Below are positions 1-7,560 of a DNA stretch of 12,864 nucleotides, in pieces. Position 1 is the stretch's first letter. Each line of letters opens with the position of its first letter. Origin of the DNA: Trachelipus rathkii (lineage: Eukaryota; Arthropoda; Malacostraca; Isopoda; Trachelipodidae); the NCBI GenBank assembly GCA_015478945.1, contig JABUQX010032522.1, positions 7,501-20,364 on the forward strand. The letters are read 5' to 3'. The position numbers and the translations under genes are program-made. A model generated the notes under the pieces. The model did not search any database and was not told the origin of the DNA. It worked only from the letters and a program-made list of their open reading frames with translations.

Positions 1-50
1 TACAATTAAAAGTAATAGGAATAAATGTTTGTTGACTTGTATTTAAACTT

Positions 51-438
51 GTTTCTTATGTAGTTTTTTTGCGCTGAATCCAAAATATATATATTGGTGT
101 TTGTCTATAAGGTCCAGTTTTGCCGACATTCAATTGAAAACTAAAAAAAAATAAAGATGAATTTTTTTTACTATTTCATAAATGAAAAACCACTATATCT
201 TTTTTATTATTTGTCCTATCAATTTGAAATTTTCGCAGCATATATAATTGGGCAAGATACACATATTTTATTTACATTATCCGTTTGTATATCCAACCGT
301 TAAGTCTCTTTTCACGGGAAAATTTAGTTATTTTAACAATTTTTTCCATGTTTACATGTGAACAGTGTCAAAACTGGACCTGACAAACAAAAACCAATAT
401 GATTTTTGAACTTTGCATGAAAAAAACATAAAAAGATA
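51..438. repeat. Inverted-repeat (fold-back) element, about 390 bp
   Basis: The two ends are inverted copies of each other. In the best core GGTCCAGTTTTG at 111-122 is matched 12 of 12 by CAAAACTGGACC at 369-380, and ATATTGG at 91-97 by CCAATAT at 394-400, with the same 13-base spacing on both sides. Weaker similarity runs outward (a TTATG then T-run at 56-70 against an A-run then CATAA near 421-433) and inward to about 170 and 320. The inner 150 bases carry no open frame. Size and structure suit a non-autonomous DNA element or an inverted pair of one repeat unit. No clean target-site duplication was found, so the outer limits are approximate. The family is not recognised. Confidence 0.7.
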
Positions 439-465
439 TTTTTTCTCAAAAATTCTTTGTTCACC

Positions 466-568
<103 letters not shown>

Positions 569-685
569 GTTATTAATTTTAGTTTGTATCTTGTATTATA
601 TGTTTAAAAATTAACCGATACAATAATTATTATATTTTTATTACAATAGGATTTGCGATAACTATGACTTGAACTCGAACTATGC

Positions 686-717
686 ACAAAATCTGGTCCT
701 GAGAAAAATACTAATAT
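686..717 (+). repeat. Third, diverged copy of the fold-back element core
   Basis: The stretch starting CAAAATCTGGTCCTGAGAAA resembles the right-hand arm of the fold-back element (CAAAACTGGACCTGACAAAC from 369) with a few substitutions and one small insertion, and ends in CTAATAT where that arm has CCAATAT. It lies in the same orientation as the right arm and runs straight into a TA-rich tract. This suggests that the arm is itself a dispersed repeat unit and not only a transposon end. Confidence 0.45.
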
Positions 718-865
718 ATATAATATATAGCAGCAGCAGTATATATATAGTTATTAAAATATATATAAGGCAATATGTTGTTGTTATATATATATATATA
801 TAGTTATGTTGTTGCTACATAGTTGCTATATACAAATATAGTATATATATATAATATATATATAT
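714..865. repeat. TA-rich low-complexity tract with GCA/GTT interruptions
   Basis: Short (TA)n runs alternate with AGCAGCAGCAG (730-740), GTTGTTGTTA and GTTGTTGCTA motifs. The same mix of TATA, GTT and GCA words recurs near 3105-3290, 4110-4240 and 4860-5010. Confidence 0.75.
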
Positions 866-1563
866 TATGAAAAATACATTAATGCTACTAAGAATATCAG
901 GAGTGAGCCATTTTTAAAAGACTAATTAAGAAACTTAAGTGAGAAACTTGTCTCAGGTTAAAGACGGTGGATGCATTATGTATGGACCATTAATGCATAA
1001 TCGAGTGGATTTCGCATTAAACATACACACACATACAAACAAACGCAGGAGACAAAACCTTTTTTTTCCCCTTATTCTCTCATTTGGGTCCATCCCACCC
1101 CCCCACCCCATTCTGCTCACTTCCCCCTTAAAAGGGAAAATCCCTTTAACTTAGTTTACTTCATTACTCCCAACGAATTTGTCTAATTTTAGTTTTCCAT
1201 TAATCTTTTTCCTTCCATGTAAACGAATGGACTAGGGTCGATCAAGCACCGCTTTTTCTAACACCTCACCACACCGTAATGGCACCAAAATAAGCGTACC
1301 ACGAACTGATGCAACGTCAACACTACAACGAACTGTCAATCTTTAAAAGCGTCGAAAATTTCCGATTTTTTTTATCCCATATATACTCTTAATACATTCT
1401 TCTATTTTGAACTGAAAAACTTTCAATAATACTCCATACGAACCTCAAAAAAAAACAAAAAAAAAAATTAGCTATTTCAAAGTAGATTTAGCATTGATCA
1501 GCTTTGATAAATACAGAATTGTGTTAAAATTTAAGTACTATATTAGATATTAGTTATAATAAC
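866..1563. other. About 700 bp with no recognisable gene
   Basis: Mostly unique sequence. It contains a small (CA)n-like patch at 1022-1040, a pyrimidine-rich strip at 1057-1127 with an uninterrupted C run near 1098, and A-rich strips near 1446-1470. Positions 1200-1345 are less A+T-rich and have several CG dinucleotides, including ACGAACTG twice 27 bases apart, but no long open frame. Nothing supports a coding or RNA assignment. Confidence 0.5.

Positions 1564-1613
<50 letters not shown>
1564..1613. repeat. (ATT)n microsatellite
   Basis: A perfect 50-base ATT run, preceded by a short TTATAATAACTATT stretch that looks like a decayed edge. Confidence 0.95.
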
Positions 1614-1615
<2 letters not shown>

Positions 1616-1712
1616 CCATGGGGAAATCAGAAGTTGCCAACGCCAACTACATTTACATTTCAACGTTTTTCTCATATATATAGTGTTCGCTTATGTTGTA
1701 TATAGATTTTAC

Positions 1713-1717
<5 letters not shown>

Positions 1718-1749
<32 letters not shown>

Positions 1750-1802
1750 CAGAGTTAATACATTTCTCAATGAAGTGTAAAAGATATATATATATATATA
1801 TA
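1718..1802. repeat. Two (TA)n microsatellites
   Basis: Perfect TA runs at 1718-1748 and 1784-1802, separated by 35 bases of ordinary sequence. The second lies just upstream of a dispersed repeat beginning at 1818. Confidence 0.93.
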
Positions 1803-1817
1803 AACATTAATATATTT

Positions 1818-1960
1818 ATAATCACCCACACTCTCTCCCCACCAACATGGGTGAAAAGTATCAAAAATGATATACCGATATAAAGAAGAAAAAGAATGAT
1901 ATATATATGGTAGAATGGGGTTTTCAGCCCTTGCCACCAGAGGGAAGAGAATTTTGATCA
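1818..1960 (+). repeat. 143-bp dispersed repeat, copy A
   Basis: Collinear with 4723-4865 at the same total length. Shared anchors are ATAATCACCCAC then TCTCTCC (1818-1839), CAGCCC at 1925-1930, and GAGAA followed by TGAT near 1947-1958. The middle is diverged and carries a small TA run here. The two ends define the unit. It has no open frame of note. The family is unrecognised; a short SINE-like or MITE-like element is possible, but no tRNA promoter boxes or terminal inverted repeats were seen. Confidence 0.6.
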
Positions 1961-2121
1961 TTTTCTTCATATAACTCGACTGCTTCGAGAAACGCAGCTT
2001 CACCTCATGTTTTTTGTCTTTTATATTTATTTTTATTTAATAACCAAAATACCGAAAAATTGTTAATAATTTTGTAGTCCAGCCCATCCCAGATTTCAAA
2101 AAGTAATTATATATATTAACA

Positions 2122-2122
<1 letters not shown>
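1961..2122. other. Spacer, no gene seen
   Basis: Unique A+T-rich sequence. It includes a small perfect hairpin, CTCGA-CTGCT-TCGAG, near 1976-1990. No open frame or repeat match was found. Confidence 0.45.
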
Positions 2123-2172
<50 letters not shown>

Positions 2173-2175
2173 ATA

Positions 2176-2226
<51 letters not shown>

Positions 2227-2227
2227 G

Positions 2228-2309
<82 letters not shown>
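2123..2309. repeat. Compound (TA)n-(GA)n microsatellite
   Basis: An almost pure TA run from 2123 to about 2265, broken only by TTA junctions, one TATG and one ATGC, passes directly into a perfect (GA)n run of about 44 bases. The change is abrupt and in register. Tyrosine-isoleucine and arginine-glutamate runs translated from here are artefacts. Confidence 0.97.
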
Positions 2310-2313
<4 letters not shown>

Positions 2314-2591
2314 GTTGAGACAAAGACACATAGGCAATAAATACATTTTTAAAATAAAACAAGTGTACTTATTTGAAAAAAAAGTCCTTATTTAGAAAGA
2401 GAAGAAAGAAGAGAATTTGCGCTTTCCAAATACACATTATTAAATTCTTAATAAAAGCCCATTAAAAAGTTTATTTCTGAGCTGAGAGAAAAAGGCATTA
2501 AAAACGGCGATGCAAAATTCAAAAGCTTCCAAAACATTATGCGAATGTTAATGAATATAAATACACTTTTATTACAAATAAAGACCCAAAC
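2310..2591. other. Spacer, no gene seen
   Basis: About 280 bases of A-rich unique sequence, with a purine-rich strip near 2394-2416 directly downstream of the (GA)n run. No coding frame, hairpin or repeat match was found. Confidence 0.5.
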
Positions 2592-2664
2592 CATATATAT
2601 ATATATATATATTATGCAGCATATATATATATGTTTATATAGTATATATATATATATATATATA
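2592..2664. repeat. (TA)n tract, interrupted
   Basis: Three TA runs separated by TATGCAGC and GTTTATATAG. Short frames across it encode only Tyr-Ile repeats. Confidence 0.93.
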
Positions 2665-2906
2665 AGGTTATTTTATCGTTGGTTTTATATGATATATCTC
2701 CTCCTCAAGTGTCTTTTGATAAGTTTTTATTAATAATGAAAAAGTAAAATTTACCCTATAAGAGAGAAAATGGCTTATTCAATATTTAATTGGTGAAGTT
2801 CAATAAATTTTTAGTTTTACCTTTAATTTTATTTGCTTTTTTAATCAATTTTATTTAGTCAATTAAGATTTATAACGATGAAATACCACTTATTTGCTCA
2901 CGGCAC

Positions 2907-2939
2907 CGCTCGCGCGCAACATCACATTTGGTGCGAGCG
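2907..2939. other. GC-rich hairpin 1
   Basis: CGCTCGC at 2907-2913 is perfectly complementary to GCGAGCG at 2933-2939, with a 19-base loop whose first bases could extend the stem by a G-T and a C-G pair. It sits in a GC-rich patch inside A+T-rich surroundings and directly abuts hairpin 2. No termination signal or known RNA family could be assigned. Confidence 0.6.
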
Positions 2940-2981
2940 ATTGCCATGCATGCACGCCGGCCTGCCGTGCATCCAGGCAAT
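2940..2981. other. GC-rich hairpin 2
   Basis: A two-step stem: ATTGCC at 2940-2945 pairs with GGCAAT at 2976-2981, and ATGCACG at 2950-2956 pairs with CGTGCAT at 2966-2972. The internal bulge is 4 and 3 bases and the loop 9 bases. It begins the base after hairpin 1 ends. The pair could be a small structured RNA, a recombination product or chance in a GC patch; no family is recognised. Confidence 0.6.
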
Positions 2982-3065
2982 GATATGAAATATTTTTATT
3001 AAACTCAATAATAGCCCACGAAAATAATTTAACTCGGTAATATTTTCGGAAATGAAAAAATCTCA

Positions 3066-3067
<2 letters not shown>

Positions 3068-3108
<41 letters not shown>

Positions 3109-3290
3109 GGTAGTATATATAGAGTTATATTATATTAAGAAAGCATAGCATAGTTACTGTTATATACAGTTATTATAAGGTTATTGCTATTGCTGGTTAC
3201 AGTTGGCGTACATAAGGCATATGGTTATTGTTGGCAGTTATGCTAGCTAAGGTTGCTGGCTATACATACATATATATATATGAATTATAC
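3068..3290. repeat. (TA)n tract followed by a GTT/GCA/TAT word mosaic
   Basis: A perfect TA run at about 3069-3104 is followed by roughly 150 bases built from recurring words such as CATAGCATAG, GTTATT, GGTTATTGCTATTGCTGG and GGCATATGG, then another short TA run. It has no fixed period but is clearly low-complexity, like the mosaic near 4110-4240. Confidence 0.6.
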
Positions 3291-3459
3291 TTTACCGAAA
3301 AGTAAACGTTATTTGGAACGATACCGCCATCTTTCGGTACCAATTGAGATTTATTTTTACATGACCAGCATCTTAACTGCTGCGGCACTCAACCCTAAAA
3401 TTTTATATTCAAAGAAAACCTTAAGATTTGGTTACATTTTTATTCGGTGAGGAGATATG

Positions 3460-3575
3460 AAAGATATATATATATATATATATGAGTATGGGTGATATGG
3501 CAGAGAGGAGATATATATATATGCGATATATATATATATGGCGGCGCGATATATATATGGCATGATATATATACC
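3460..3575. repeat. Short (TA)n blocks set in G-rich spacers
   Basis: At least five blocks of GATATATATA or similar are separated by GAGTATGGGTGATATGG, CAGAGAGGA, GCGGCGC and GGCAT. Block and spacer alternate at about 20-30 bases. This looks like a decayed or repeatedly slipped microsatellite. Confidence 0.6.
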
Positions 3576-4109
3576 TATTTTCTCCTCTAAATTCTGATAT
3601 TAAGTTAATTGATTTAGATTTTCTCAACTCTTTCAGGCCATCTTCCGTCTACGTCAGGCATCTGTGTTACGTTAATTTTACTGAGTAAGTAATTGTATAT
3701 AAATTATGCCATACAAAGTAATTGGGTTTTAAACAATGGAGGGATACATGGGAAATTAAGTCACCCATCTTAACAAGTGGGGGAAGAATGGTACCTTGGC
3801 TATCGACCCCTTAGAGATTCACTTTGAACATTTTTAGCCATCATGATCATTGAAAAGGTTCTAATGAACGTCTAGCTGTTTCAGCATTATCATTTATTCA
3901 TGGTTTGTCATTACCTTAATAACACAAGGTAAGGGCAGAATATACACCCGAACAATTATTACAGTATTGTATACTGTGTCCCTGATGCTATGTTATTTTC
4001 ATAACAAAGTTACACAGCGCTTCTGGTTCTTTCTGTAACCCGTTAACGTCATATGAGAGCGTGCGCGCAATTTTTGACTAGCATATGATAGAGAGAGATA
4101 AGAGGCGTA
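3576..4109. other. About 530 bp of unique spacer with one small hairpin
   Basis: Base composition is more balanced than the neighbours. A perfect hairpin TTACCTT (3911-3917) / AAGGTAA (3926-3932) has an 8-base loop. A polypyrimidine stretch ending CTCTTTCAG at about 3637 resembles a splice acceptor and is followed by a 12-codon open frame to TAA. This is too little to call an exon. Positions 3751-3830 may contain a very diverged relative of the 143-bp repeat (TCACCCATCTT), but this is weak. Confidence 0.4.
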
Positions 4110-4240
4110 TTGTTAGCATGGCAGCAGCAGCGGCGCAGCGGCGCGAGCACTGGCAGCTGGCCGCAGCCGCTGGCTACAGCTACAGGTTAAAGAGCAGCAT
4201 GTTATGGCTGTTGGTTATGGCTATAAGAGTAGCAGCATAA
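4110..4240. repeat. CAG/GGC-rich low-complexity patch
   Basis: GCAGCAGCAGCGGCG leads into GGCAGCTGGCCGCAGCC and then GTTATGG and GGCTATA words. AGCGGC at 4129-4134 and 4137-4142 can pair with GCCGCT at 4166-4171. It is strongly GC-rich in its first half, unlike its surroundings. No frame suggests a glutamine-rich protein of meaningful length. Confidence 0.6.
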
Positions 4241-4496
4241 ATGATCCTAAATGGATAAAAATATGAAATTAAGGTAAGAATTTGAAGGGGAAATCTCAAA
4301 AAATAAAAGATTTTATTTGTTTTTGGCTAAGCTTGTGAAGTTTGAGAAAGTCAATTTTGTGGTACTTTTTATTATTTGTCTTAAAGAGATTTTTCTTTAT
4401 TTTCTCAAAATTATTTATCTTGTAGTTAAATTATTTTTTCTTCCTTCCGTATTTATGGAGTTAAATGAAAAACTTAAACAAAAGAATACCATAGGG
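4241..4496. other. Spacer, no gene seen
   Basis: A+T-rich unique sequence. A 60-codon frame at 4317-4499 begins with ATG, but its product is only a hydrophobic Phe/Leu/Ile string expected from T-rich DNA. It has no family signature and no Kozak-like context. Confidence 0.4.
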
Positions 4497-4592
4497 TGAC
4501 GCAGGTGCGGGAAGCCCGCGCAAGGTCGCCGCTGAAGACTGCTCCAAATGCGCGAGGGGCGCCGTAACAACTTATTCATGCTGCGCGTGAGC
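4497..4592. other. CG-dinucleotide-rich island of about 95 bp
   Basis: About two-thirds G+C with many CG pairs, bordered sharply by A+T-rich DNA. It includes a tight hairpin GCGGG-AAG-CCCGC near 4507-4519. Both strands have a short stop-free frame across it, neither recognisable. It may be a fragment of a mobile element or of an exon. Confidence 0.45.
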
Positions 4593-4601
4593 AACATTAA
4601 T

Positions 4602-4722
4602 CTATATATATGGTATATATATATATATATATGTTATTATAAAGAAAGAGTAAATTTTGCAGCAAGTTATATATATATATATATAGCGAGTATATATATA
4701 TATGTTATTATATACAGCATAT
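4602..4722. repeat. (TA)n tracts
   Basis: Three TA runs, interrupted by a 45-base unique piece and by TATAGCGAG, lead directly into copy B of the 143-bp repeat. Confidence 0.9.
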
Positions 4723-4865
4723 ATAATCACCCACCTTCTCTCCACAAGACTGGAGGTAAGGTGCGACAGCATGTACTGAAACAGAAAAGTAGTAGAAGAA
4801 TATGACGCAAGTAAAAAAAAGCCCAGGCTTACAGCCCCTTACCCCTTTGAGAGAACTCCTGATGA
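4723..4865 (+). repeat. 143-bp dispersed repeat, copy B
   Basis: Collinear with 1818-1960: ATAATCACCCAC then TCTCTCC at the start, CAGCCC at 4832-4837 (offset 109 against 107 in copy A), and GAGAACTCCTGATGA at the end. Both copies follow a TA tract. Unlike copy A it has no internal TA run, so it may be nearer the ancestral form. The family is not recognised. Confidence 0.6.
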
Positions 4866-5052
4866 GCAGCAGTAGCAGTTAGGCATAGCATACGGCAGTA
4901 CTATGCATGCTGCTGGCATATAAGCAGCAGCAGCAGCTGTTAGCGGCGCATATGGCTGGGCTACTACTGGCAGCAGGCATGGGGCAAGGCGGCAAGGCGC
5001 AGCATATATATATTAATATAATATATAGATATATATATATATATATATACAC
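4866..5052. repeat. CAG-rich mosaic followed by (TA)n
   Basis: AGCAGCAGTAGCAG, then GGCATAGCATACGGCAG, GCAGCAGCAGCAGCTG and GGCAAGGCGGCAAGGCG words to about 5003, then interrupted TA runs to about 5050. It shares its word set with 3105-3260 and 4110-4240. A cysteine-rich minus-strand frame across it is a translation of CAG repeats. Confidence 0.6.
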
Positions 5053-5132
5053 GAAATAATTTATATCAATAAAAATGTTTGTCAATTCTACTTTACCCCA
5101 TATCACTTCACGATCTCTCGATTGAAAATTTT

Positions 5133-5196
5133 CCTCTCCCAAAATCTGCCCCTCTGGGCAACTAGTCAGTTTTCCCGTACCGTAAATACGGCCCTG
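5133..5196 (-). mobile_element. Possible terminal fragment of a DNA transposon
   Basis: Read on the minus strand this begins CAGGGCCGTATTTACGG and, after about 30 bases, reaches CAGATTTTGGGAGAGG. Element ends starting CAGGGCCG with a G-rich strip after an ATTTTGGG motif are familiar from dispersed hAT-like repeats in animal genomes; this is recalled, not searched. If it is hAT-like, the flanking 8 bases would be TATATCTA (5197-5204). No matching second end was found, so any such element is truncated. Confidence 0.3.
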
Positions 5197-5204
5197 TATA
5201 TCTA

Positions 5205-5637
5205 TATTATTCTCAGCACCATATCCCCCATGGTTTCAGGGTGCTTTGATATGTTGCAGAATGTATCCTTAATACATCTTAATCAATATATGGAAGGAGA
5301 AAAAGAGAAAATAACAGAGAGAGAGAGAGAGAGAATTTTCTGTCCTAGGTAACAATACGAAAGAAAATTTTCATTTGAATCAACTGCGTCTAAATATTCA
5401 TACTTCTTCGACCAAATAATCAATCATTGTAGATTCTATGTTCCCTTATTCAAATTATTCCAAAGAACTTACCGGATAATTTTGATTCTTCCTATTTTAA
5501 TCAACTTAATTAAAATACTACTCTAATTTGAAATAAATGGAAAGATCTGTGTGGAAAATTTTGTTGTTTCTCTCGATATATTTCAAACATTATTTTTGCT
5601 TTATTTTATGATTTTGATTTTAATTTTTAATTTAGTT
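5205..5637. other. Spacer with a small (GA)n run
   Basis: AGCACC (5215-5220) and GGTGCT (5240-5245) form a weak hairpin with a 19-base loop. A short GA microsatellite lies at about 5317-5334. The rest is A+T-rich unique DNA with no supported gene. Confidence 0.5.
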
Positions 5638-5760
5638 TTCTTTAACTTTAGAGTTGATAATATTCTTTAACTTAAGAGTTGATAATTTTCTTTAACTTTA
5701 GAGTTGATAATTTCCTTTAACTTTATTGATAATTTTCTTTAACTTTAGAGTGATCATTTT
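5638..5760. repeat. 25-bp minisatellite, five units
   Basis: Five tandem units of the form TTCTTTAACTTTAGAG followed by TTGATAAT. The C that marks each unit falls at 5640, 5665, 5690, 5715 and 5737, giving periods of 25, 25, 25 and 22. The fourth unit lacks a few bases and the last is diverged (GTGATCATT). Units 1-3 differ by only one or two bases. Confidence 0.92.
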
Positions 5761-5841
5761 TTAAGACGAAAAATCATCTAGACTCTAAAGCAGGGTAGTT
5801 AAACTTATTAACAGAAAATAATAATTAGAGTTGGTCACAGT

Positions 5842-5863
5842 TATATATATTACTATACTATAT

Positions 5864-5900
<37 letters not shown>

Positions 5901-5966
5901 TTTATATATAAATATATAGTATATATAATATATAATATATTATATAATATATATATAATTAATATA

Positions 5967-6027
<61 letters not shown>

Positions 6028-6079
6028 ATACTATATATATAATATATATTAATATAATATATATATATTATATATATAA

Positions 6080-6097
<18 letters not shown>
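5842..6097. repeat. Long interrupted (TA)n tract, 256 bp
   Basis: Nearly all A and T, with three isolated C residues (TACTATACTA near 5851-5860 and ACTATA near 6030). Frequent TAATATATTA inversions make it self-complementary at many scales, so it could extrude as a cruciform. It ends against a run of 11 T at 6098-6108. Confidence 0.95.
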
Positions 6098-6106
<9 letters not shown>

Positions 6107-6110
<4 letters not shown>

Positions 6111-6430
6111 ATTGTCCACAAATGTAAGTTGTTCGTAACATTGACAGCAACTCTAGGTACATTACAGATTGTTGAAAGAGAGGGGAAATTTGTTAGAACT
6201 TTGTACAAACTTCGCAGATTTACTTTTAAACACTCTTGGACGCACTGAAATGCTTCTTCGCAGGTCTTCTTTGATACCCTTGATTTAAAGCATTCTAGTA
6301 TTGCTAGGACTTTCTCGGATTTGAGTTTTTGATCGCCTTCTCAATTCCAGCTGTTATTATACTGTACATCCGATTCTTTTCATTTCTTAATTTCCTGCTA
6401 TCTTTAGTGGTTCTAACAATCAGGCGCGCG
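6107..6430 (-). pseudogene. Coding-like remnant ending at an A-tract, function unknown
   Basis: A minus-strand frame is open for 77 codons from a TGA at 6341-6343 to a TAA at 6107-6109. It has no ATG, but its composition is protein-like and not low-complexity, with motifs such as KTCEEAFQCVQECLKVN and LYKVLTNFPSLSTICN. A second minus frame carries the reading upstream to the (CA)n tract at about 6430 and stops at TAG 6304-6306. The two overlap at 6307-6340, which would suit a single-base loss there. The stop codon runs into 11 A residues, then (TA)n, as at a retroposed 3' end. Candidates are a processed pseudogene or the 3' end of a LINE. The family was not recognised, and 77 open codons could still be chance. 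Confidence 0.4.
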
Positions 6431-6562
6431 CACACACACATCACACACACACAACACACACACACACACACACACGACACACACCAACACACACACACAT
6501 ATATTATATATATATATATATATTATATTTATATATATATATATAGTATATATATATATATA
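6424..6562. repeat. Alternating purine-pyrimidine tract: (GC)n-(CA)n-(TA)n
   Basis: GCGCGCG at 6424-6430 passes into interrupted (CA)n to about 6499 and then (TA)n to about 6562. Nearly every step alternates purine and pyrimidine, apart from a few single-base breaks such as ATCAC, CAACA and ACGACAC. Such DNA can adopt the Z form. Cys-Val and Thr-His frames across it are artefacts. Confidence 0.93.
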
Positions 6563-6610
6563 GGTTATATAATATGATATATGGAGGAATAGGATTTGTA
6601 AGGACACTGC

Positions 6611-6838
6611 GTATTATAGTGTATATATATAATTATGGTATTATATTATATTATATTGTGATATATATATATAGTATAATATATATTTATGTATATGGTT
6701 GGTAGTATGGTGTAGTAGTTTGAGTATTATGTGTGTTTATGTGTATTAGTGATTATATAATGGTGTGGAGTTGAGTGATGTGAGGTAGTGTGGTGTTTTA
6801 TAGTGTTGGTTGGTATTATGAGTTTATATGATATATGA
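6611..6838. other. 228-base tract with no cytosine on the plus strand
   Basis: Every base from 6611 to 6838 is A, G or T; a hand count gives 56 G and 0 C. The first half is TA-rich, but 6690-6830 is irregular GT-rich text (TGGTGTGGAGTTGAGTGATG and similar) and not a simple repeat. The following 50 bases reverse the bias and are almost free of G. Minus-strand frames through it are His/Thr-rich as a consequence. Confidence 0.9.
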
Positions 6839-6991
6839 CAACATGAACACATCAAAATATACATAACTAATTTAACTATTATCACTTCAAAGAGTATTGT
6901 TTTGTTAAGATACTTGACGTGACTCAAGGAGAAAATTTCAGGGTTATCAGGGCTGATCTCGAACTATGAGTATGTGGCAATGCATGCTTAC

Positions 6992-7127
6992 TTTTATTGG
7001 TGGATATTTATTATTTATGAGTGTGAGGTTTGTGGTTTGTGTGTGTGGTGGTGGTGATTTTTATGTTTTATTAATTAATTATTAATTATTATTATTATTA
7101 TTATTATTTATTATTAATTATTATTAG

Positions 7128-7160
<33 letters not shown>

Positions 7161-7183
7161 TATTATTATGTTATTTTAATAGT
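6992..7183. other. 192-base second cytosine-free tract containing (ATT)n
   Basis: There is no C from 6992 to 7183, against about 29 G. The left part is GT-rich (GTTTGTGTGTGTGGTGGTGG near 7036-7055), and the right part is interrupted (ATT)n from about 7077 to 7176. It is separated from the first C-free tract by 153 bases of normal composition. Confidence 0.9.
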
Positions 7184-7239
7184 CATGATTTAAAAAAAAA
7201 AAGAACATTTCTGATTTCGGTTAAACCAAACTCTCCTTT

Positions 7240-7425
7240 CATTTTGTTATTTACTTAGTACTACCAATCAACCTTTCATGATACATTTAAGCAATAATGT
7301 TGAACGTCTGTCAAGGTTTTGTTGTCGATACTCTTAACCCAGGAGAGTACGTGCTTGGATGATTAAGCGACACATTTGAATATCTGTTGACTCAAATCTT
7401 GAAAAAGTTTAAAGGTATATATATA
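7240..7425 (+). repeat. Diverged direct duplication, copy 1
   Basis: Shares in order with 7561-7720: CATTTTGTTATTTAC (7240-7254), CGTC then CAAGGT, GTTGTCGATA (7321-7330), GACACATT (7369-7376), TTGAC, GAAAAAGTTT and GGTATATATATA (7414-7425). It carries about 25 extra bases between the third and fourth anchors. It ends in a TA run like copy 2. The unit is not recognised and has no open frame. Confidence 0.75.
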
Positions 7426-7560
7426 TAATATATAATTATTAAATATATATTATATATATCCGTAAAATATGTATATAGTCTATGAGTATATATAAATATT
7501 TATGTATTATTTGAAATATAATATATATATATTTTATATTTAGAATATCCACTAATCTAC

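Noticed and set aside
2123..2309. CRISPR-like array
   Set aside because: These are simple mono-unit microsatellites with no spacers, in an animal genome.
2168..2395. Frame encoding Tyr-Ile and Arg-Glu repeats
   Set aside because: It is the translation of the (TA)n-(GA)n microsatellite; the same applies to the Tyr-Ile frames near 1683, 2539, 4548 and 6413.
3618..3673. Terminal exon after a splice-acceptor-like CTCTTTCAG
   Set aside because: Only 12 codons follow before TAA, with no recognisable peptide and no upstream exon in the window.
4415..4597. Arg-rich minus frame over the GC island
   Set aside because: Short stop-free frames exist on both strands because GC-rich DNA lacks stop codons; neither is recognisable.
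4879..5142. Cysteine-rich 87-codon minus frame
   Set aside because: The cysteines come from reading a CAG mosaic, and the rest is Tyr-Ile from a TA tract.
5122..5352. 76-codon plus frame at 5122
   Set aside because: It ends in a GA-repeat Arg-Glu string, and its first half overlaps the possible transposon end read on the other strand. There is no family signature.
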